This document shows positions 17,932-27,710 of a DNA stretch of 64,000 bases, piece after piece (position 1 is the first letter of the stretch; every line of letters starts with the position of its first letter). Origin of the DNA: Paenibacillus cellulositrophicus (lineage in GTDB: Bacteria > Bacillota > Bacilli > Paenibacillales > Paenibacillaceae); assembly GCF_009363095.1 (NCBI RefSeq), contig NZ_CP045295.1:5485001-5549000 (forward strand). The letters run 5' to 3'. Both the position numbers and the translations under genes were made by a program. The notes beneath the pieces are model-generated. The model was not told the origin of the DNA and searched no databases. It saw only the letters and a list, made by a program, of their open reading frames with translations.

Positions 17932-18804
17932 CTAAACATGTTTACATCGATTTTCATCCGATACCGGGTTTATCGATTGGATAATTTTATATTCTTCGAT
18001 TTCATTAGCGATGGCATCCATTTGCTTTTCCAAGGCGGTAAGATGCTCTCGATAATGAAGTAACATGCTGATGTACATTTCAAGGCTAATTAGATGGCTT
18101 TGGAACGGTGCCTTACGGAAGGGATTCCGTGTGGCTGCGGCCAGTAAGGTTTCGGCCTTATCCGTTGCGCACTTTTCAGAGCGGCGCAAAGATGCAATTT
18201 TCTCCGATATCTTCGGTTTACCGGCTTTCCGAACGGCATCAGAGGTCGGGAACTCCAACAAGGTTTTCAACGACACCGCAGAATGAAGATCCCCGAAAAC
18301 ACCCTTGTATTCAGGAAAATACATGATACAATATGGCTTGGAACTGCGGCTTTATTTGAATATATAGACCCGTGATTGCGTCATGCTGTCTTGTTAAGTT
18401 TCGGAGGTTCAGCAGTTGAACGCCTCTTGTTTTGTAGTGTTCAAAGTTTTCTTTGTAGTGCAACTCACAGAGGGGCGTAGGCGTCTACCGTAACGGTCTT
18501 GACCTTGCGGAGGGTAGAAGACTCCTTAGCCTGGTAAGACAGGATCGGATTTACCACAACAAACAGGAAATGATGTTCCTCCAAGAATCGAGTGACGGGG
18601 AGGTGGTAGTGCCCCGTTGACTCTAGGATCACCATCGGCTGTTGGTTGCTTTCTTCCTCAATGAGCTTTAAGAACGAGTGAAGGCCTCCAATCCTTCTTG
18701 AGTATGATGGATAGTAAAGCTTTTGCCGTAAGGACGGCCCTTGTCCAAGAAAGCTTGGCCCTACTTCCTCCATTTGCAATATCCAAACCGATAACAGGGT
18801 TCAT
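17932..18804 (-). pseudogene. IS110-family transposase, degenerate
   Basis: Pieces in separate frames line up as one IS110-type gene. The N-terminus MNPVIGLDIAN starts at 18804, then VILESTGHYHLPVTRFLEEH and VVNPILSYQAKESS (the DEDD RuvC-like part), then FPEYKGVFGDL and SAVSLKTLLEFP, and AAATRNPFRKAPFQSHLI from the middle region. Between 18325 and 18464 the gene is broken, and the C-terminal Tnp_20 domain with the catalytic serine is missing. It is inactive. Confidence 0.82.
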
Positions 18805-19047
18805 TTGATCGTATCACCTTCATTGAATGAATTAACCGGTAGCCCCTAGTCCCGATTGTAGTGTCATAGCTTCGCTTGTTATTCGAGATCGATGTCTCAA
18901 CCAGCCTCAAACATGTTTCTACAAGTAGGGGGTCAACAGTTTAGCACACGGGGTCTAAGCCCCACGGGCAGAGACGTTCTACCCCGGCTACCCGTACTAA
19001 ACCCCTTAAGCATAAAAGAGGTCAACCAGTAAAAACTGGCTGACCTC
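18805..19047 (-). other. Non-coding region upstream of the IS110 remnant, possible bridge-RNA locus
   Basis: This lies on the 5' side of the IS110-type start codon, where IS110-group elements encode their bridge RNA. It holds GC-rich hairpins, for example GGGGTCTAAGCCCC (18950-18963) and ACGGG/CCCGT (18964-18995), and ends in a terminator-like inverted repeat (GAGGTCAACCAGT / ACTGGCTGACCTC, 19018-19047). No gene is visible. Whether the RNA signal is intact cannot be judged by eye. Confidence 0.4.
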
Positions 19048-19153
19048 ATAATTCGAGCGGACAGTTTCATGAAGTGCAGGTTTTTTCTTTAACCAAATGG
19101 TGAGATAATGAACTGAGGAAGTAAAAAATACTTCATACAGGGAGTGATTTCAT

Positions 19154-19405
19154 ATGAATTGCTGTACGGCATCTAATAATACAAAAGTTGCAAAAACGGA
19201 ATGCCCTTCCTGCGTTGAAAAGGGCAAGACCGTCCAACTCATAACGATAAAGTCCCTGCATAAAGCGTCGGCATTAGAACTCACTGAACCCGAGAATTCT
19301 TACGTTTTTTGCTCTAACGCTGCTTGCTCTATCGTTTATTTCAGCGGGAACCATTCACAAACGTTTTTGGTGCGGACGAGTTGGGTTCCTAAAGTATTTG
19401 GATAA
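19154..19405 (+). CDS. CopZ-type iron-sulfur/zinc N-terminal domain protein, truncated
   Basis: 83 residues. Cysteine pairs appear at MNCC, ECPSC and FCSNAAC, with VQLITIKSLHKASALE and SIVYFSG between and after them. This is the pattern of the N-terminal domain of CopZ-like putative metallochaperones and of mercury/copper-locus proteins. The usual protein continues past this domain; here it ends at about 83 residues (SWVPKVFG), so it looks truncated. GGGAGTGATTTCAT precedes the ATG. It may be a relic of a metal-resistance locus together with the multicopper oxidase remnant. Confidence 0.65.
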   Translation: MNCCTASNNTKVAKTECPSCVEKGKTVQLITIKSLHKASALELTEPENSYVFCSNAACSIVYFSGNHSQTFLVRTSWVPKVFG

Positions 19406-19598
19406 AATGATAGAAGTGCGTGAGACCATCGACTGCGGTCATGGTTAAAATAGCCATCGATATAGCAAAAGAAAGAGTGAGGTTCGCGGTCATTTTTCCA
19501 CGAGCGCTCGCTCTTTTTGCTACGCTATTATCCAATTGAACAGTTTGCAGGTACAATTTGGGCATACGCGAGGCCGGAAGTGGTATTTTTTCATCCTT

Positions 19599-21014
19599 TC
19601 AAACCCCGTCTGCCAATTCGACAAGTCTCTGGATGCCTTCTCTCAATAGCTGTTCATTCAGATAGGAATAGCTGAGGCGTATCCATGATTTGTACTCCTT
19701 GAGCGGATCGCAAATCGCTCCGGGCACAAAGGTGATTGATTGCTTGATGCATGTACTGAGTAAACGTTCAATCTCCACCGTATCCGGAAGCTTCACCCAT
19801 AAGTTGAAACCGCCTGCAGGGGAGTTCCACTGCCAGTCGGTAGCGGACAATTCCTGTTCTACGATATCCTTGCGGACCGCAAGCGCAATGCGAAGCTTCT
19901 CCATATGCTGCTGCAGCCGCTCGGAGAAAAAATAATGCAAAAAAATTTTCTGATTCACCAAAGGCGTCCCGCTGTCCGACAACAATTTGGCTTTTATCAG
20001 GTAGTTCATGATGGAAGGGCGGCAAGCAACGATGGCGATGCCGAGGCCGGGAGCGATATATTTGCTGAAGCTGCGAAGATAAATGACCCATCCTGCCGTA
20101 TCGTAAGCAAAAAGAGGCAGTGGCGGCTCTTCGCCAAAATAAATGTCGCGGTAAGGATCGTCCTCTAATAGCAGACATTGATACCGCTCGGCAAGCTCAA
20201 CGAGCCTTTTCCTTTGTTCGGCGGGTACGATATAGCCTGTTGGACTTTGAAAGGTGGGATTCAGATAAAACAGCCGCGGCTTGTAGGCTTGCATCAGCTT
20301 CTCTACCTGCTCCAGATCGTAGCCGTACGGGTAGATCTCAACCGGAACGATAGCTGCGCCTTGCCTTCTGAAAATATCAATCGCCGTGCTGTAGGTAGGA
20401 CGCTCCAACATAACGGCATCTCTCGGCTTGACCAGTGCTCTGGCAACCAAATCCATGGCCTCCTGCGATCCGCAAGTGATCAACAATTCGTCTGCAGACA
20501 AGTGAAACCTATGGCAATCGGTAAAGTAACGGCACAACGCATCCCGCAGTTCCTGGTCTCCTTGCGCGGTAAAGTAGGTGCCGAGCATTTTGGGATATAA
20601 ATCGAACACTTGCTTCACATACTCCGAAAAATAAAGATTGGGGAGCAGGTTCGGGTCGAGCAGCGATCTCGACAGTACATATTCGGCTTGCACCTGATGG
20701 ATTTCAGAAAGATGGCTTTCATGTACGTAAGCGGAAATGATCGGATTATTCAGCGAATCTACAGGAAGACTGCTGTCCGGTCTCACATAATAGCCGGATT
20801 TGTCCTTCGCTTCGACGATCCGATTCTCCTTCAGTAGCTGATAAGCTTTAAAGACCGTCAGTCGATGCACATTGAATTCCATCGCCAGCGAGCGGATGGA
20901 TGGAAGCTTCTCACGCGGCTTCCATTCTCCTCGACGGATCCGATCCAGAATATAGTCATAGATTTGTTCAAACAGTTTGCCTGCACATCCGCTTGAAAGA
21001 ACTGTTTTTTTCAT
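19599..21014 (-). CDS. MocR-type regulator (GntR helix-turn-helix plus aminotransferase domain)
   Basis: 471 residues. The winged helix at about 10-80 (KLPSIRSLAMEFNVHRLTV) is followed by a class I aminotransferase-fold domain. The PLP-binding lysine is in RSFSKYIAPGLG. MocR regulators bind PLP or an amino-compound adduct and control a divergent or nearby gene. Here the divergent neighbour is an EamA transporter with a thioesterase, about 190 bases away, the probable target. The effector is not readable from sequence. Confidence 0.88.
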   Translation of the reverse strand: MKKTVLSSGCAGKLFEQIYDYILDRIRRGEWKPREKLPSIRSLAMEFNVHRLTVFKAYQLLKENRIVEAKDKSGYYVRPDSSLPVDSLNNPIISAYVHESHLSEIHQVQAEYVLSRSLLDPNLLPNLYFSEYVKQVFDLYPKMLGTYFTAQGDQELRDALCRYFTDCHRFHLSADELLITCGSQEAMDLVARALVKPRDAVMLERPTYSTAIDIFRRQGAAIVPVEIYPYGYDLEQVEKLMQAYKPRLFYLNPTFQSPTGYIVPAEQRKRLVELAERYQCLLLEDDPYRDIYFGEEPPLPLFAYDTAGWVIYLRSFSKYIAPGLGIAIVACRPSIMNYLIKAKLLSDSGTPLVNQKIFLHYFFSERLQQHMEKLRIALAVRKDIVEQELSATDWQWNSPAGGFNLWVKLPDTVEIERLLSTCIKQSITFVPGAICDPLKEYKSWIRLSYSYLNEQLLREGIQRLVELADGV

Positions 21015-21205
21015 ATGTTTTGCCCCCCAAATACCATTAACCCTTAAATACGCACTTGCACATGTGTTTCTATTATATAGGAACTCCTGTCTTCTGTTCT
21101 AGTCTTCTCGATCTGTTCTATTCATATTCGTTTATGATGGAAAAAAGGAGGTTCTGATCAAGTCCGCCGGAAAATCCGCGTAGCACAAGAAAGAAGGTTT
21201 TGAGT

Positions 21206-22147
21206 ATGAACAGAAACACATTACTAACGGGTATCACCTATTGTTTGATTCCTGTGTTGGCGTGGGGAGGTATGTTTCCCGTCATGCAAGTTGCTTTGAA
21301 GGTTCTCGATCCGTTCTATTTCACAACGATTCGCTACATATGTGCTGGCCTCATTCTTCTGGGAATGCTGATCGTTTTCGAAGGGAAGAACGTTCTCCGA
21401 TTGGAAGGGAAATCGTGGAAGTTGTTGATTTTTGGCGCTGCAGGGTTTTCGGGCTTCGGTTTTCTTACCTTTGTCGGACAACAGCTCAGCGGACCGTCAG
21501 GCGCAATCATTGCCTCCGTTATCATGGCGTTAATGCCATTAATGACGACGTGCGTAAATTGGGCTATGAATAAAAGCAAACCCAAGCTGTCTACTTTTAT
21601 TTCAATTTTCATTGCGCTTTCAGGCGCACTGCTAGTCATAACAAATGGAGATCCTTCCCTAATCGTTCAAACAAAGGAGCATATTGGCGCCAGTCTGCTG
21701 ATTATGCTCGGTGCTCTATGCTGGGTCGTCTATACGATGGGTGGCAGTCAATTTGCAGGCTGGTCGCCGCTTCGCTACACCGCATTGACAACGTGCTTCG
21801 GATCCTTGATGAATATTTTAATCGTGCTGTCGGCAACGGTTTTCGGAGCCTTGACGATGCCAAGCGCGGAGAGGATCGGAAGCGCAGGGTCGGAACTGCT
21901 GTATATGATCTTGATCGCAGGTGTACTTGCCGTGTTCACATGGAACGTCGGCAATAAAATTTTGAAGCCGGAGAACGGCATGCTATTTATGAACAACGTC
22001 CCTGTTACGACAGTCACGATCAGTGCCCTCCAGGGCGTTGAAGTCGGAAGGTTGCAGTTTGCAGGGACCTTCATCGTGATCATCGCGCTGGTGATGAATA
22101 ATTTGATTCAGAGACATAGGAAAGAAGCAGGTGAATATGCAAAATGA
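21206..22147 (+). CDS. EamA-family (DMT) transporter
   Basis: 313 residues, ten predicted membrane segments in two EamA repeats (starting ITYCLIPVLAWGGMFPVMQ; the second at about 150). The family exports amino acids, nucleosides or drugs. AAGAAGG stands eight bases before the ATG; the TTG at 21200 is too close to it. The stop overlaps the thioesterase start by four bases, so both are translated together, and the pair is divergent from a MocR regulator. Confidence 0.85.
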   Translation: MNRNTLLTGITYCLIPVLAWGGMFPVMQVALKVLDPFYFTTIRYICAGLILLGMLIVFEGKNVLRLEGKSWKLLIFGAAGFSGFGFLTFVGQQLSGPSGAIIASVIMALMPLMTTCVNWAMNKSKPKLSTFISIFIALSGALLVITNGDPSLIVQTKEHIGASLLIMLGALCWVVYTMGGSQFAGWSPLRYTALTTCFGSLMNILIVLSATVFGALTMPSAERIGSAGSELLYMILIAGVLAVFTWNVGNKILKPENGMLFMNNVPVTTVTISALQGVEVGRLQFAGTFIVIIALVMNNLIQRHRKEAGEYAK

Positions 22148-22578
22148 CCATTCTTGAGCATTATCGGAAAGTGCTGAACGGAGAATTGGAGCAGTCTCCC
22201 GTTGAGCGCCTTATGGGACTGAAGCTAATTAACGTAGAAGATGGCGAGGCCACGTATGAAATGCAGGCTTCGGAACAACACGCGAATCCGCAAGGCACAT
22301 GCAACGGCGGCATCATTGGCATTCTTGCCGACATGGCCATGGGAATTGCCTACGGATCTACGTTGCAAAAAGACGAAACCTTCACCACGATCGAGATGAA
22401 AGTAAACTTTTTTAGACCTGTTTGGAACGCCAAAATAAAAGCTCATGCTACGCTGTATAAGCGGGGACAAACAATTGGGTTCATCCAATGCAATATTACT
22501 GACGAGAACGGTAAACTCATCGCTCATGCCTCAAGCACTTGTATGACATTAAGGGGCGATAAAGCACAAGGCAGGTAG
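22144..22578 (+). CDS. PaaI-type hotdog thioesterase
   Basis: 144 residues, one hotdog domain. The typical NPQGTCNGGIIGILADMAMG block carries the active-site region of PaaI/YdiI acyl-CoA thioesterases. ATGA overlap with the upstream transporter suggests coupled translation. The natural acyl-CoA is unknown; linkage to the transporter suggests removal of a toxic or degradation intermediate. Confidence 0.82.
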   Translation: MTILEHYRKVLNGELEQSPVERLMGLKLINVEDGEATYEMQASEQHANPQGTCNGGIIGILADMAMGIAYGSTLQKDETFTTIEMKVNFFRPVWNAKIKAHATLYKRGQTIGFIQCNITDENGKLIAHASSTCMTLRGDKAQGR

Positions 22579-22720
22579 ACCCGCAGGACATACCCATGAA
22601 ACGAACGGCGATGGCTTCAATGACTTGCTGTTTATTTGATGTCAGGACCGATGCTATGGGCGACGATGTAATGGAATACTAACAATTAAACGGCAGGTTA
22701 ACAAGAGGAGGAAACATAGC

Positions 22721-23227
22721 ATGCATGAAACAGTGCTCACGATCACTTCGATGCAGACGCTCGAAGAAGCTCTGGCCTTCAAAACACTTAACGAGGAATG
22801 GATCGCCCTAATCTTCACCATCGAAGAGGCGGACCGGGTCATCCTCGATAACCCGGTGGAGAACATCATGAACAGAGGAGGAGACGTACTCATCGCACGC
22901 GATGGCGATTCGATCGTCGGATGCGTTGCACTCGTGCCGACTGGGGCTGGCGTGTTCGAGCTCTCGAAGATGAGCGTTACACCCGAGTTGCGGGGGCGTG
23001 GATACGGACGGAAGATCATTCATGCCGCCATAAACCACGCACGTGGGCTTGGCGCAACATCGCTGTTTTTAGGCAGCAGCACCAAGCTACCAAACGCCGT
23101 TCATCTTTATGAATCGGTTGGATTCAAGCACGTTCCTGTCGAGCAGATCAGGCCCATGCCCTATGTAAGAGCGGATGTGTTTATGGAAATGGAACTAGTG
23201 AATACGAAGACAATATTATCGACGTAA
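22721..23227 (+). CDS. GNAT-family N-acetyltransferase
   Basis: 168 residues with the acetyl-CoA site LRGRGYGRKII and the preceding beta strand FELSKMSVTPE. The C-terminal NAVHLYESVGFKHV is the family's last motif. AAGAGGAGGAAACATAGC precedes the ATG, a good ribosome site. The substrate is unknown; small molecules or antibiotics are possible. Confidence 0.85.
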   Translation: MHETVLTITSMQTLEEALAFKTLNEEWIALIFTIEEADRVILDNPVENIMNRGGDVLIARDGDSIVGCVALVPTGAGVFELSKMSVTPELRGRGYGRKIIHAAINHARGLGATSLFLGSSTKLPNAVHLYESVGFKHVPVEQIRPMPYVRADVFMEMELVNTKTILST

Positions 23228-23296
23228 ACGTTCTGGTTTTAACGGGAGAATATAGCACAATAAAAGCAGCGGCAGTCTAAGACAATATTTTTCAAG
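23228..23296. other. Short gap between the acetyltransferase and an IS110 remnant
   Basis: Nothing recognisable apart from AT-rich sequence. Confidence 0.3.
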
Positions 23297-23560
23297 TCGA
23301 CGGTGTATTATCCCGGTTTTCTTTGTTCTTTTTGACGAGATGAGGATTAACCAGAACGGCTTCAAAGCCCTTATCGACAAGCCAGCGTGCTAGGCTAAAC
23401 CAGTAGTGACCAGGAGGTTCCATGCCGACGATAACGTTGCTAAGTCTGTAGGTTTGAGCAAGTCTTCAATCCAACGTTTGAACAGCTTAAATCCTTCACG
23501 ATAGGCTTCGGCGTACTATACATACTCTGCCTCGGGAACGACTAACACGATAACCGTCTC
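23297..23560 (-). pseudogene. IS110-family transposase N-terminal remnant
   Basis: On the minus strand blocks read EAYREGFKLFKRWIEDLL, then (in another frame) VGMEPPGHYWFSLARWLVDK and GFEAVLVNPHLVKKNKENRD. This is the RuvC-like N-terminal part of an IS110-type transposase of a different subtype from the one at 17932. Frameshifts and loss of everything after ENRDNTPS make it inactive. Confidence 0.78.
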
Positions 23561-23594
23561 AAGCTCGGATGAACCGATTATTACCAAGCATCGA

Positions 23595-23828
23595 TTGAGC
23601 CTGATCGCCAGGTATCAAATCGCGACTGTACCGGGATTGGATAAAATGATCGTTATCGTAGCCGATGAGAAGTCGCTGGCTGCGGACGACATCAAACGCT
23701 GGAACGATACCGGCAAAAGTAATGAGATTCTCTTTTTGTACAGTAGTGCGCCAGATCGATTCGCAATGGACCCCGCGATCGAGGATTTGGCCAAGCAAGA
23801 GGACGTCGTACGGAAAAATTTGCGGTGA
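23595..23828 (+). CDS. Unrecognised small reading frame, possibly a gene fragment
   Basis: 77 codons, reading VPGLDKMIVIVADEKSLAADDIKR in part. No domain is recognised and no ribosome site precedes the start, so it may be a fragment of a larger lost gene joined to the IS110 remnant. Its stop overlaps the GTG of the next frame by four bases. Confidence 0.3.
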   Translation: MSLIARYQIATVPGLDKMIVIVADEKSLAADDIKRWNDTGKSNEILFLYSSAPDRFAMDPAIEDLAKQEDVVRKNLR

Positions 23829-24025
23829 AACGCTTGGAGAACCGCGCAACCGACCATCTCAAACTCGAAGGCAATCCTTTCTCCTACGAAGCCTTTAGCA
23901 CACCGCTTTTGATCGGCGCAATGTCGCTGATGATCGTTTTCTTTATCGACTACGTCTTATGCGTAAGAGGAAAGTATCCATACCAGAGTAAAAGTTGTAA
24001 TTATAAATTAGGATCGTTTAAGTAA
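23825..24025 (+). CDS. Unrecognised small protein with one membrane segment
   Basis: 66 codons from a GTG that overlaps the previous stop (GTGA). The segment TPLLIGAMSLMIVFFIDYVLCV is hydrophobic and could span the membrane. No family is recognised. It may be the tail of a broken gene. Confidence 0.3.
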   Translation: MKRLENRATDHLKLEGNPFSYEAFSTPLLIGAMSLMIVFFIDYVLCVRGKYPYQSKSCNYKLGSFK

Positions 24026-24527
24026 AAGCCCCGCTTATATGGACCTTAATTTATTGAGGTAGTAAATCATCACTGTAAGTTAGATCGTAGTTGACTCTTG
24101 CTGCCTCGACATGTAAATAATTTTCTCTTCCCCATTGCCGTAGCTCTCTCATCGGCTGGAGTAAAGCCAAAGAGTCTAATAGTTAGAGGAAACTCTATAG
24201 TTAAATGTCAAGCCGGATATGAACGGTCCATTTTCACTGTCGAAGAGAAAAATAGGCTGAAGCAATTCAATAGGGTCATTCCGTAGGAAACGCGCTGGAT
24301 GTATTGTTCGTTCGACGCACTACGGATTGAGACAAATAGTTACTCACGGCACTGTTCGGACTTCATTTAGCATTGTGTAGTGCAACTGATTTCGGTAACT
24401 AATAGCTCAGACGGTTTGGCTTTGTGGAAAAGATGGTGCGCAATTGATCCGGATCGAACCTCCCACTCACAATATGAATTCAAGTTTAACTCGTAGTTGC
24501 CCTTGCACCTGATTGAAACAAATGATT
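24026..24527. other. Intergenic stretch without a recognised gene
   Basis: About 500 bases. Short frames are present but none has a ribosome site or known domain; the sequence probably consists of decayed DNA. Confidence 0.4.
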
Positions 24528-25109
24528 CTACTCCAGCAAAGCGACAACGGTTGCCGCGGCGTTGTCCGCAAATGTTCGATCGGGACGGGATTTCATTAAC
24601 ACGGTGAGTCCAATCATTGAAACGACCAGTGTCTGGGCGAGCGCTTTGGCATTCACATGTTTTCCCAGTTCGCCGGAACGTATCCCCCGTTCAATGGTTT
24701 CCTGAAAAATCGCCGCCAAATACATCTGGTGCTCTCTGGTCAGTACTTCAAATTTGGCATCATGCGGCGCCAGCTCGACCATGACATTCAGACAAAAACA
24801 TCCCCGGTTTGGCACTTCCTCGTACGCTTCCGCCACAATGCCCATAAAGAAAGAGCGCAACGCTTCTTTAACGGATGGTACGCTCTGCAGCCGTGTGCGC
24901 ACATAAGAAGCGTGAAATTGATTGTATTTGCGAAGCGCGGCTTCAAAAAGCTCTTTCTTATCTCCGAACGCGGCGTAGAGACTAGGCCGTTGAATTCCCA
25001 TTTTTGCCGTCAAATCGCTTAATGAAGTCGCTTCGTAGCCTTTCTCCCAAAACAGTTCCATCGCGGCATGTAGTGCTTGCTCTTCATTAAACTCCCTAGG
25101 GCGAACCAT
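24528..25109 (-). CDS. TetR-family repressor
   Basis: 193 residues. The N-terminal helix-turn-helix reads EQALHAAMELFWEKGYEATS, then LTAKMGIQRPSLYAAFGDKKELF, as in AcrR/NemR-like regulators. The C-terminal ligand domain has CFCLNVMVEL, cysteines that recall electrophile-sensing relatives. AAAGGAAGAGGATAGCTT precedes the ATG. It is divergent from an MFS transporter gene, and a perfect 14-base palindrome lies in the shared upstream region, so it probably represses that transporter. Confidence 0.87.
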   Translation of the reverse strand: MVRPREFNEEQALHAAMELFWEKGYEATSLSDLTAKMGIQRPSLYAAFGDKKELFEAALRKYNQFHASYVRTRLQSVPSVKEALRSFFMGIVAEAYEEVPNRGCFCLNVMVELAPHDAKFEVLTREHQMYLAAIFQETIERGIRSGELGKHVNAKALAQTLVVSMIGLTVLMKSRPDRTFADNAAATVVALLE

Positions 25110-25242
25110 AAGCTATCCTCTTCCTTTGTATATCGTTCAGTATATTAAAATCATATCTTACGGTGAAGAAGTAGTCAAATTTTTTCAATTTATCCTTGAC
25201 AAATAACGAATATCTAATGTATATTTCTTTTTATCCAGTTAC

Positions 25243-25256
25243 ATACCGATCGGTAT
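25243..25256. promoter_or_regulatory. TetR-type operator palindrome
   Basis: ATACCGATCGGTAT, a perfect 14-base palindrome between the divergent tetR-type and MFS genes, followed by a half-similar ATACTTTTCAGTAT. Confidence 0.7.
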
Positions 25257-25314
25257 AATATACTTTTCAGTATGTAACTAGATATGGTTAACCCCAAGCA
25301 ATCTAACCAGAAAG

Positions 25315-26598
25315 GTGTGGGGAGATTTGAAAAGCTTTCATGACATAGCGGAGGGAGGTGCTGCAGAAAACTGGAGTACCGGGCCACCTTCCTCGAGTAC
25401 ACCCGATGCTCGCACTTCCGCGTCCCATTCATCGCTGTCGCGTGCACTTTCGTTGTTGTTTGCTGTCGCTTGCGGGCTTGCTGTAGCGAACGTTTATTAT
25501 GCACAGCCACTGCTTGACGCGATGGCAGTCGAGTTCGGCATCCGTGAGTCGACTGTCGGGGGTGTTGTCACCATCACCCAGATCGGGTATGCACTTGGCC
25601 TTCTGCTGTTGGTGCCGCTTGGCGATTTACTGAACCGCCGACGGTTGATCGTCGCTCAGTCAGCGTTCTCCGTTGCGATGCTCGCCGCTGTCGGTTTCGC
25701 CCCAAACAGCACGCTGCTCTTTATCAGCAGCGCTTTGGTTGGGTTACTCGCGGTGGTCACGCAGGTGCTGGTTGCATTCTCGGCCGTATTGTCAGCACCG
25801 TCCGAACGCGGCCGTGTGGTTGGGACGGTGACGAGTGGCATTGTTATCGGTATTTTGCTGGCGCGGACCATCGCGGGGTTCATGGCCGATCTCGCGGGCT
25901 GGAGGGCGATTTATTTCGTCTCGGCGGCATTGACGCTGCTTATCACCGTTATGTTGTTTCGTGTGCTACCGCCACACGACAAGGTGAAGGAAACGATCGC
26001 TTATCCGCAATTATTGCGCTCGGTTTTCCTGTTGTTCGTGGAGGAGCCGATTTTGCGCATACGCGCTTTAATCGCCTTTCTGATCTTTACCTCGACTTCG
26101 GTCTTGTGGACGCCGATGGTGTTTCCACTCAGCCAACCGCCTTTTTCACTCTCCCATACGGAGATTGGTCTGTTTGGTCTAGCTGGCGCCGCTGGAGCGT
26201 TGGGTGCGGCCCGGGCAGGGCAGTTGGCGGATCGCGGCTTGAGCCAGAAAGTTACCGGCATCGGACTGCTCATCATGTCGCTATCTTGGCTACCAATGGG
26301 ATATACTATTCATTCCCTGTGGGCTTTGGTTGCTGGCGTAATCGTCTTTGATCTTGGGTTACAGGCTGTACATGTCACGAATCAAAGCATGATTTACCGT
26401 GTGCGACCCGAGGCTCATAGCCGGCTTACGGCCGGATATATGATTTTCTATTCTCTCGGCAGCGCTGTTGGTTCGTTCATCTCGACGTTCGTTTATGCGT
26501 GGGCTGGTTGGACTGGTGTATGCCTATTAGGCTCAGCCATTAGCTTCCTGGCACTATTATTCTGGGCGTTTACCCGTCATTTGACGCCAACCGCTTAG
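25315..26598 (+). CDS. MFS efflux transporter (DHA1, YgaY-like)
   Basis: 427 residues with about twelve membrane segments. The first helix region ANVYYAQPLLDAMA and motif A GDLLNRRRLIV are typical of the YgaY/YbcL group of drug-efflux-type carriers. The base composition is richer in G+C than the neighbours, which hints at separate acquisition. The frame opens with a GTG at 25315; the first 45 residues are not membrane-like and a later start is possible. It is divergent from a TetR regulator. Confidence 0.82.
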   Translation: MWGDLKSFHDIAEGGAAENWSTGPPSSSTPDARTSASHSSLSRALSLLFAVACGLAVANVYYAQPLLDAMAVEFGIRESTVGGVVTITQIGYALGLLLLVPLGDLLNRRRLIVAQSAFSVAMLAAVGFAPNSTLLFISSALVGLLAVVTQVLVAFSAVLSAPSERGRVVGTVTSGIVIGILLARTIAGFMADLAGWRAIYFVSAALTLLITVMLFRVLPPHDKVKETIAYPQLLRSVFLLFVEEPILRIRALIAFLIFTSTSVLWTPMVFPLSQPPFSLSHTEIGLFGLAGAAGALGAARAGQLADRGLSQKVTGIGLLIMSLSWLPMGYTIHSLWALVAGVIVFDLGLQAVHVTNQSMIYRVRPEAHSRLTAGYMIFYSLGSAVGSFISTFVYAWAGWTGVCLLGSAISFLALLFWAFTRHLTPTA

Positions 26599-26727
26599 AC
26601 ATCTAACGGCGAACGAGCACTTACCACTGACCACATCATGCTGCTCGTCAATTATGACCGAAGGAAGAGTTTTTATTGTTTCGAACAGCCAGATTTTCCG
26701 ATTCAATTCTAAGGGGGAACATTTCTC

Positions 26728-27669
26728 ATGACGTATCCTTATTACCTCAACCGCAATCCGCTTGCGGATTGCGACGGTACCTACCCATTCACACCACATT
26801 TCACCGACGCTCCCGGGTTTGCCATGCACTATGTTGACGAAGGGCCGCACGGAGGTGAGACCGTGCTTTGTCTTCATGGCGAGCCGACCTGGGGCTATCT
26901 GTTTCGGCACCTCATCCCGGTCCTGAGCCCGGACAGTCGTGTCATTGTCCCTGATCATATGGGGTTCGGCAAAAGTGCGACTCCTCAGGATCGTAGCTAC
27001 TGGCTGCAAGATCATATCGACAATCTCGAACGGTTCGTGCTTGCGCTAGACCTGCGGGATATTACGTTGATTATGCACGATTTTGGCGGGCCAGTGGGGA
27101 TGGGACTCGCCGCCCGACATCCGGATCGCATCCGCAGGCTGATCTCGACCAATGGGCCGACACCATTCGGCCAGTCCAGCCTCGGAGGCAGGTTGACCGC
27201 CAATGTTGGCGTCTCGCCCTGGTTCCAATGGGTTGTTCAGGCGGAGAAGGATGGGAGTCTCGAGGCCGTGTTGGGCCAACTCGGTTTTAATATTCTCAGC
27301 ACGCTCAAACTGAACGGTTTTGAGAACAATACCCTGATTACCGACACCTGGCTGGCAGCTTACGGCTCACACTTTGCCGATCCGTCGGATTGTCTCGGTG
27401 CGATCGGCTGGGCAAAAGGGTATGCTACAGGCGCGCACCAGTTTGAAGTACCTAATACCGAAGCCATCCGAATGATTCGCACGAAGCCGGCAATGGCCAT
27501 TTGGGGAGAGTCTGATCGCACGCTGCATGCTGAACATTTTCTGCCGCTGTTCACGGAGTTGTTCCCCGATGCTCCCGTTCATCGGCTTGCAGGCGTGGGT
27601 CATTATTGTCTGGAAGATGCACCGAATGAAATTGGACGTCTCGTTGCAGACTTCATCCGCCGAAACTGA
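26728..27669 (+). CDS. Haloalkane-dehalogenase-like alpha/beta hydrolase
   Basis: 313 residues, alpha/beta-hydrolase fold. HGEPTWGYLFRHL (about 50-62) is the oxyanion motif shared with haloalkane dehalogenases. The nucleophile elbow reads MHDFGGPVG (Asp118), an Asp nucleophile as in dehalogenases. IWGESDR and GVGHYCLEDAP hold further catalytic positions. In most dehalogenases a Trp that binds halide follows the nucleophile; here it is Phe, so activity on haloalkanes is uncertain. AAGGGGGAACATTTCTC precedes the ATG. It lies downstream of the MFS gene on the same strand. Confidence 0.78.
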   Translation: MTYPYYLNRNPLADCDGTYPFTPHFTDAPGFAMHYVDEGPHGGETVLCLHGEPTWGYLFRHLIPVLSPDSRVIVPDHMGFGKSATPQDRSYWLQDHIDNLERFVLALDLRDITLIMHDFGGPVGMGLAARHPDRIRRLISTNGPTPFGQSSLGGRLTANVGVSPWFQWVVQAEKDGSLEAVLGQLGFNILSTLKLNGFENNTLITDTWLAAYGSHFADPSDCLGAIGWAKGYATGAHQFEVPNTEAIRMIRTKPAMAIWGESDRTLHAEHFLPLFTELFPDAPVHRLAGVGHYCLEDAPNEIGRLVADFIRRN

Positions 27670-27710
27670 AACTCGGACTCGAAGGAACCAAATCTCCAAG
27701 GAGGATTCCC

